A DNA stretch of 64,000 nt from Stomorhina lunata (taxonomy: Eukaryota > Arthropoda > Insecta > Diptera > Rhiniidae). Below, in pieces: positions 60,286 to 64,000 of this stretch (positions within the stretch are counted from its first letter, which is position 1; each line of letters starts with the position of its first letter). Location: positions 55,797,310-55,861,309 of the forward strand of contig OW121741.1 in assembly GCA_933228675.1 (NCBI GenBank), read 5' to 3'. Below the pieces are notes generated by a model, which saw only the letters and a program-made list of their open reading frames with translations, had not been told where the DNA came from and searched no databases. Position numbers and translations under genes: made by a program.

Positions 60286-63200
60286 TCATTGCAAACTGAT
60301 TAAATAGTTTTTTATAAGTTTATTTCTTATATGATTATTTTGTATGTTAACTATATGAACTGGCAATTTGTTGAAGATTGTAGGCAGTGCCACTGGAAGG
60401 CTGCTTCTTCCGTATTCATTTGAGAACCGTTCTACCTTAAATCGTCCTTGGGCACGTCTTCTAGTATGGTACTCGTGGTTGATTTGGTGTAGAAACCGCT
60501 TATCATCGTAAAATTCTTTGCATATGGTGGATTTAAATAGGTTTTTGACGCTTAGGACGTTCAGATTTTTTGCAAGAGTGTTTGCGTTGTTGTCTGTATC
60601 GGTGATAATAACGTTTTGATTAGTATAGTTTGGGATGTTATCATCCATATTGTTTTGTTGGTTATCGGAATAATGTATTTGTGGTGTGCTGTGTTGTGAA
60701 GGATATTGCAGATTTCTCCACAGTATTTTCAGTATTCGGTTTTGTGTTTTTTCAAGTGTACTTTTGTATTTTACACTTCCCCATGCCGTAATTCCATGGC
60801 GAAGGTAGGACTCGACTAAAGAGAAGTATGCTTGGCGTAGTACACTATAAGTGGCACAGTTACTAAGATGAAAAAGCATGTACTCAGATTTCCTTAATTT
60901 TTTTTGAAGATTTTCGATATGAAATTTCCATTTAAATTTACTATCGATGTGTACTCCAAGATATTTGTATATTTCTACTTTTTCAATTAAAGTTGTACAG
61001 GTATCGTTTAGGACGGCGATATTTTTGTTGTTGTTGTGTAGGCATTGGGTATCATGATATACAAGTTTAATAATTGAATTGGTTATGTGTGGTGGTTTAA
61101 TATGCATAACTTTTGTTTTGTTTGCATTTATTACAAGTCCATTATCGTGGCACCATCTTACTGCAGTATCTAGTTGCTTTTGCATTATATTTGTTGCGTT
61201 AGCTACATTCTTATCTGCTACAACTATAGCCGTATCATCTGCGTATGCAAAGATTTTGCTTTCTTTTAGACATCTTATTAGTTCATTTGCGTAGATGATG
61301 TAAAGGATAGGGCCGAGTTTTGATCCTTGAGGTACTCCGCAATCATAGGTAATTTTATCACTAGTTGCGTTGGATATTTTTACACAGTAGGATCTACAGT
61401 TCAGATAGCTTCTAAACCAAATAAGCAAGCTTCCTCTTATACCAATGTTTTCAAGTGTTTGAAGAATCTTCGAATGTGACAAAGTGTCGAATGCCTTACT
61501 GAAGTCGATGAAAAGGGTCAATACGTGGGAGTTATTACTTAAGTGTTCGTTTATGTATGATGAAAAGTTTCCTAATAGTTTGTTTATATTCTTCCCTTTC
61601 TGGAACCCATATTGACTTTCATCTATAATTTTGTATTTTTGAAGATAACGTGTTAGTCTCCTTACAATAACCTCTTCTAAAACTTTATCTATTATTGACA
61701 AAATGGCGATGGGTCTATAGTTGTTTACATCCGTCTGATTCCCGGTCTTATAGATTGGTCTAACTGTTGATACTTTAAGCATATCTGGTACAAAAGAGTT
61801 TTCCAAGCTTGAATTTATTAGTTTGGTAATTATTGGAGTTAAAAGGCTGGCGTTTGTTTTCAAATCTTTTGGACGAATCTGATCTGCTCCTGCGCCTTTT
61901 CTTATATTTAATGTTTTTAGTATAAGGTATATTTCTTCCTCGTTCGTTTGGTCTACGTATATCGTGTTTTGTACAGTACTATAATTTATGCTAATAGTTT
62001 TAATGTTACAGTTGTGTATTAATTTTGTACGTTTTCGTTAAAGTTGCACGCAAATTTATTAACGATATCACATATGTTTTCATTTTTAAAGTTTTTCAAT
62101 ATGAGGCTATCAATATTTGATGTGTTTTTGCCCAAAATTTCATTAATTGTTTGCCACGTTTGCCGTATATCGCTTCTATTTTCGATAAATTTATTTCTAT
62201 AATAGTTATTTTTCACATAGTTTATTTTCTTTGTTACAAAATTTCGAAATTTTTTAAATTCACTTTCATATGTTTTATTATTTCGGTTATTTCTCCATTT
62301 TTTGTAAAGTTTATCCCTAACATCACAATATTTTATTATTTCTTCGCTAATCCATGGATTTAAAGACCTTTTTTTACTTGTTTTTGTTTTTATTTTAGAG
62401 TTATTATATATGTGGTTAAAAATTTCATGTATTTTGTTGTAAAGGTTGTTTGTATCTTGAGTTTCGTTTATTAATTCATTCCAGTTAGTTTCCTGTAATT
62501 GTTTGTTGACTTTGTAATTACTTAGATGAAGGCCCTGAGATTTAATAATTTCCCTTTCCTGATGAGTCTCTTCAATAATGCAGCAAAATAGCATATAGTG
62601 GTCAGAGATATTGGTTGTGATTATTGCAGCATATCCAAAGGTTTTTGTTGTATTTGTTTTTAATAACACATGATCTATACAAGTACTTGTGTTCTTCTCT
62701 ATATCTTCTCTCGTGCTCTCATTGATCATGCATTGAAGCCCATTACTATTAATCATGTTTAGATATGTTGTTGTTGTAGCGTTTTCTCTTAAAATATCAA
62801 TATTGATGTCTCCGACTATTATTACATCTTGTTTTTTTCTTATTTTATTTATGGTTACATCAAGTTCGTTAATAAACAGTGAAACACTTGCACTAGGAGG
62901 ACGGTAGATTGAGAGGAGCGAGAAAATCTTATTATTTATGTTTATATCTAGCTGTATAACTTCAAATGAATTTGTGCTCAGAGATATATTTGTATACATT
63001 ATACTCTCTGTAATATAAACAACTATACCTCCGCCTCTGCCTTCTCTGTTCAGGAATACTGAGTTAAACCCTCTTATTTTGTATAATTCATTTTCATAAT
63101 CAAAAATATTGGTCTCTACTAGAATTATTATTTTTATTTGTTTAAGTATGGTGTTAATACTTGTAAGAAATGTGTTGAAATTTTTTCTCAAGGAGCGAAT

Positions 63201-63290
63201 GTTCATATATATTAATGAAGTGGGATAACTTAAATGATTTGAGTTTATTTGATTTATATAATTAATTGTTTGTGATTTTTGGTTGTTCAT
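60286..63290 (-). pseudogene. LINE G ORF2, broken by a single 1-nt deletion
   Basis: Same start (ATG 63290, MNNQKS) and end (stop 60286) as the ORF2 of copy F, with all endonuclease and RT motifs present. One A is missing at about 62029 (GTACG instead of GTAACG). The first frame therefore stops at 62019 after NFNENV, shortly after the endonuclease and linker, while the RT and C-terminal domain continue in the next frame. No other difference in this ORF was noticed. The break may be a real recent mutation or an assembly error in a highly duplicated region; if error, this ORF would be intact. Confidence 0.88.
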
Positions 63291-63340
63291 TTTAATTTTT
63301 TATTTTTTATTTGAAAAGAATACAAAATTTGATTTAAATT

Positions 63341-64000
63341 TTAAATTGTAACAGTTATATTTTCAATATCTGCATTATTGTTTATAATAAAGAGGGGAGA
63401 GTTTTCATTCTTTCGAGCAAAAATATTTCCATTGCGGATCCAAACAAATTTCCATTGGGCTTCCCTTGCCTTTATTTTGGTTAACCATAAAAGGTGACGA
63501 TTGCTAGGAGTTAATTCATCATTGATGTATACGAATTGTACTTTGTTTTCATCTTCATTTTTGTTGATAATTTTTGAGTCTATTCTATGTTTTTGGACTT
63601 TGGACATCAATTCTGTTTTTTTTATCTATTGAGGAGAATTCTATAATTATTTTATCGTTTTGTTTTTTTAAGCGATATGCTTTATTAATGTCTCTTTCAT
63701 CAATAGCAACATTAAGAGAATTACCAATCGTTTTAATAACATCGTGAGCTGAGATTTCTTTATTAGTGACATTTTTTATTTCTATATTATTTCTGATCAT
63801 CTGTTGCTCTAGTTTATTTATGCGATTTTCCATGGTGTTAATTTGAGTCTCTCGTTGTTTATCTTTTTCTCCAAGTTCTTTAACTTGTGCTACAAGTGTA
63901 TTGAGAGTGCTGGATATTTTTGCTAGAGTGTTTTCAATGTCATCCCTAGTAGCAAGCTGCTGCATTGTTTGTTTTACTTCTTTAAAGTCGGACTTCAGCT
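63341..64000 (-). pseudogene. LINE G ORF1, partial, one homopolymer frameshift
   Basis: Covers about residues 121-339 of the F ORF1: the coiled coil, the RRM-like segment and the FP25K-like C-terminal domain, ending at stop 63341. A T run on + has 8 T here against 7 in F (about 63615-63622). This shifts the frame after SSIDKK, so the C-terminal 85 or so residues are in another frame. A homopolymer indel of this kind is the commonest long-read error, so the break is not certain to be real. The PHD-finger region lies beyond the window. Confidence 0.85.

Larger units (their letters stand above)
60012..64000 (-). mobile_element. LINE copy G: near-identical duplicate of F, continues past the window
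   Basis: Aligns base by base with 53302-57293 at an offset of about 6707. The differences I could see are poly(A) length (20 versus 23 T on +), a 1-nt deletion at about 62029 and an extra T in the homopolymer at about 63616. The shared variant satellite units outside the poly(A) tail show that G arose by DNA duplication of F with its flank, not by a new retrotransposition. The 5' UTR and ORF1 start are outside the window. Confidence 0.95.

Noticed and set aside
54372..62363. Small + frames of about 70 aa that occur in both F and G copies (54372, 55281, 55445, 61079, 62151)
   Set aside because: They are antisense shadows of the conserved LINE ORFs and are identical only because G duplicates F.
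1..64000. Arrays considered as CRISPR
   Set aside because: The 11-bp unit repeats without spacers, no cas-like gene exists, and the LINE and mariner content is eukaryotic.
1..64000. Naming the species or a published telomere motif for the 11-mer
   Set aside because: I do not securely recognise this exact motif, and the window has no host gene to identify the organism.

Overview
The window looks like part of a long repetitive, probably telomeric or subtelomeric, region of an AT-rich animal genome, most likely an arthropod. This rests on APE-type non-LTR retrotransposons (LINEs) of the CR1/Jockey superfamily with a PHD-finger ORF1, and on a Tc1/mariner-superfamily transposon of a kind common in insects. 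No host gene, tRNA or rRNA was recognised. About 41.7 kb (65%) is one 11-bp tandem repeat, read as CTAGTTCAGTT on one strand and AACTGAACTAG on the other. The rest is LINE sequence inserted into it, plus one 200-base assembly gap.

Layout: array (1-3063, T-rich strand on +), N gap (3064-3263), then the repeat continues inverted (A-rich strand on +) to the end of the window. It is interrupted by seven LINE copies, all with their sense strand on minus: A (3264-4088, ORF1 fragment cut by the gap), B (18198-19726, 5'-truncated), C (32294-37843, nearly full length, degraded, split by a mariner element at 33234-34366), D (44163-48757, intact ORF1, broken ORF2), E (49187-50183, 5'-truncated), F (53302-57923, full length with both ORFs open) and G (60012 to beyond 64000, an almost identical duplicate of F with two 1-nt indels).

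A complete LINE here has a 5' UTR of about 260-280 bp, ORF1 (PHD zinc finger, coiled coil, RNA-binding-like C-terminus, about 340 aa), a spacer of about 35-100 bp, ORF2 (APE endonuclease, reverse transcriptase, C-terminal domain, about 1000 aa), and a 3' UTR of about 165-280 bp with a conserved hairpin and a poly(A) tail. Every visible poly(A) tail joins the satellite at the same base of the 11-bp unit (CTAGAAC next to the T run on +). This holds across divergent copies, which indicates site-specific target-primed insertion, similar in principle to the telomere-repeat-specific LINEs TRAS and SART of silkworm.

The most noteworthy points are this guild of satellite-targeted LINEs, the intact candidate autonomous copy F, the covarying 3' hairpin, the segmental duplication that made G from F together with flanking satellite units, and the head-to-head flip of the satellite at the assembly gap.
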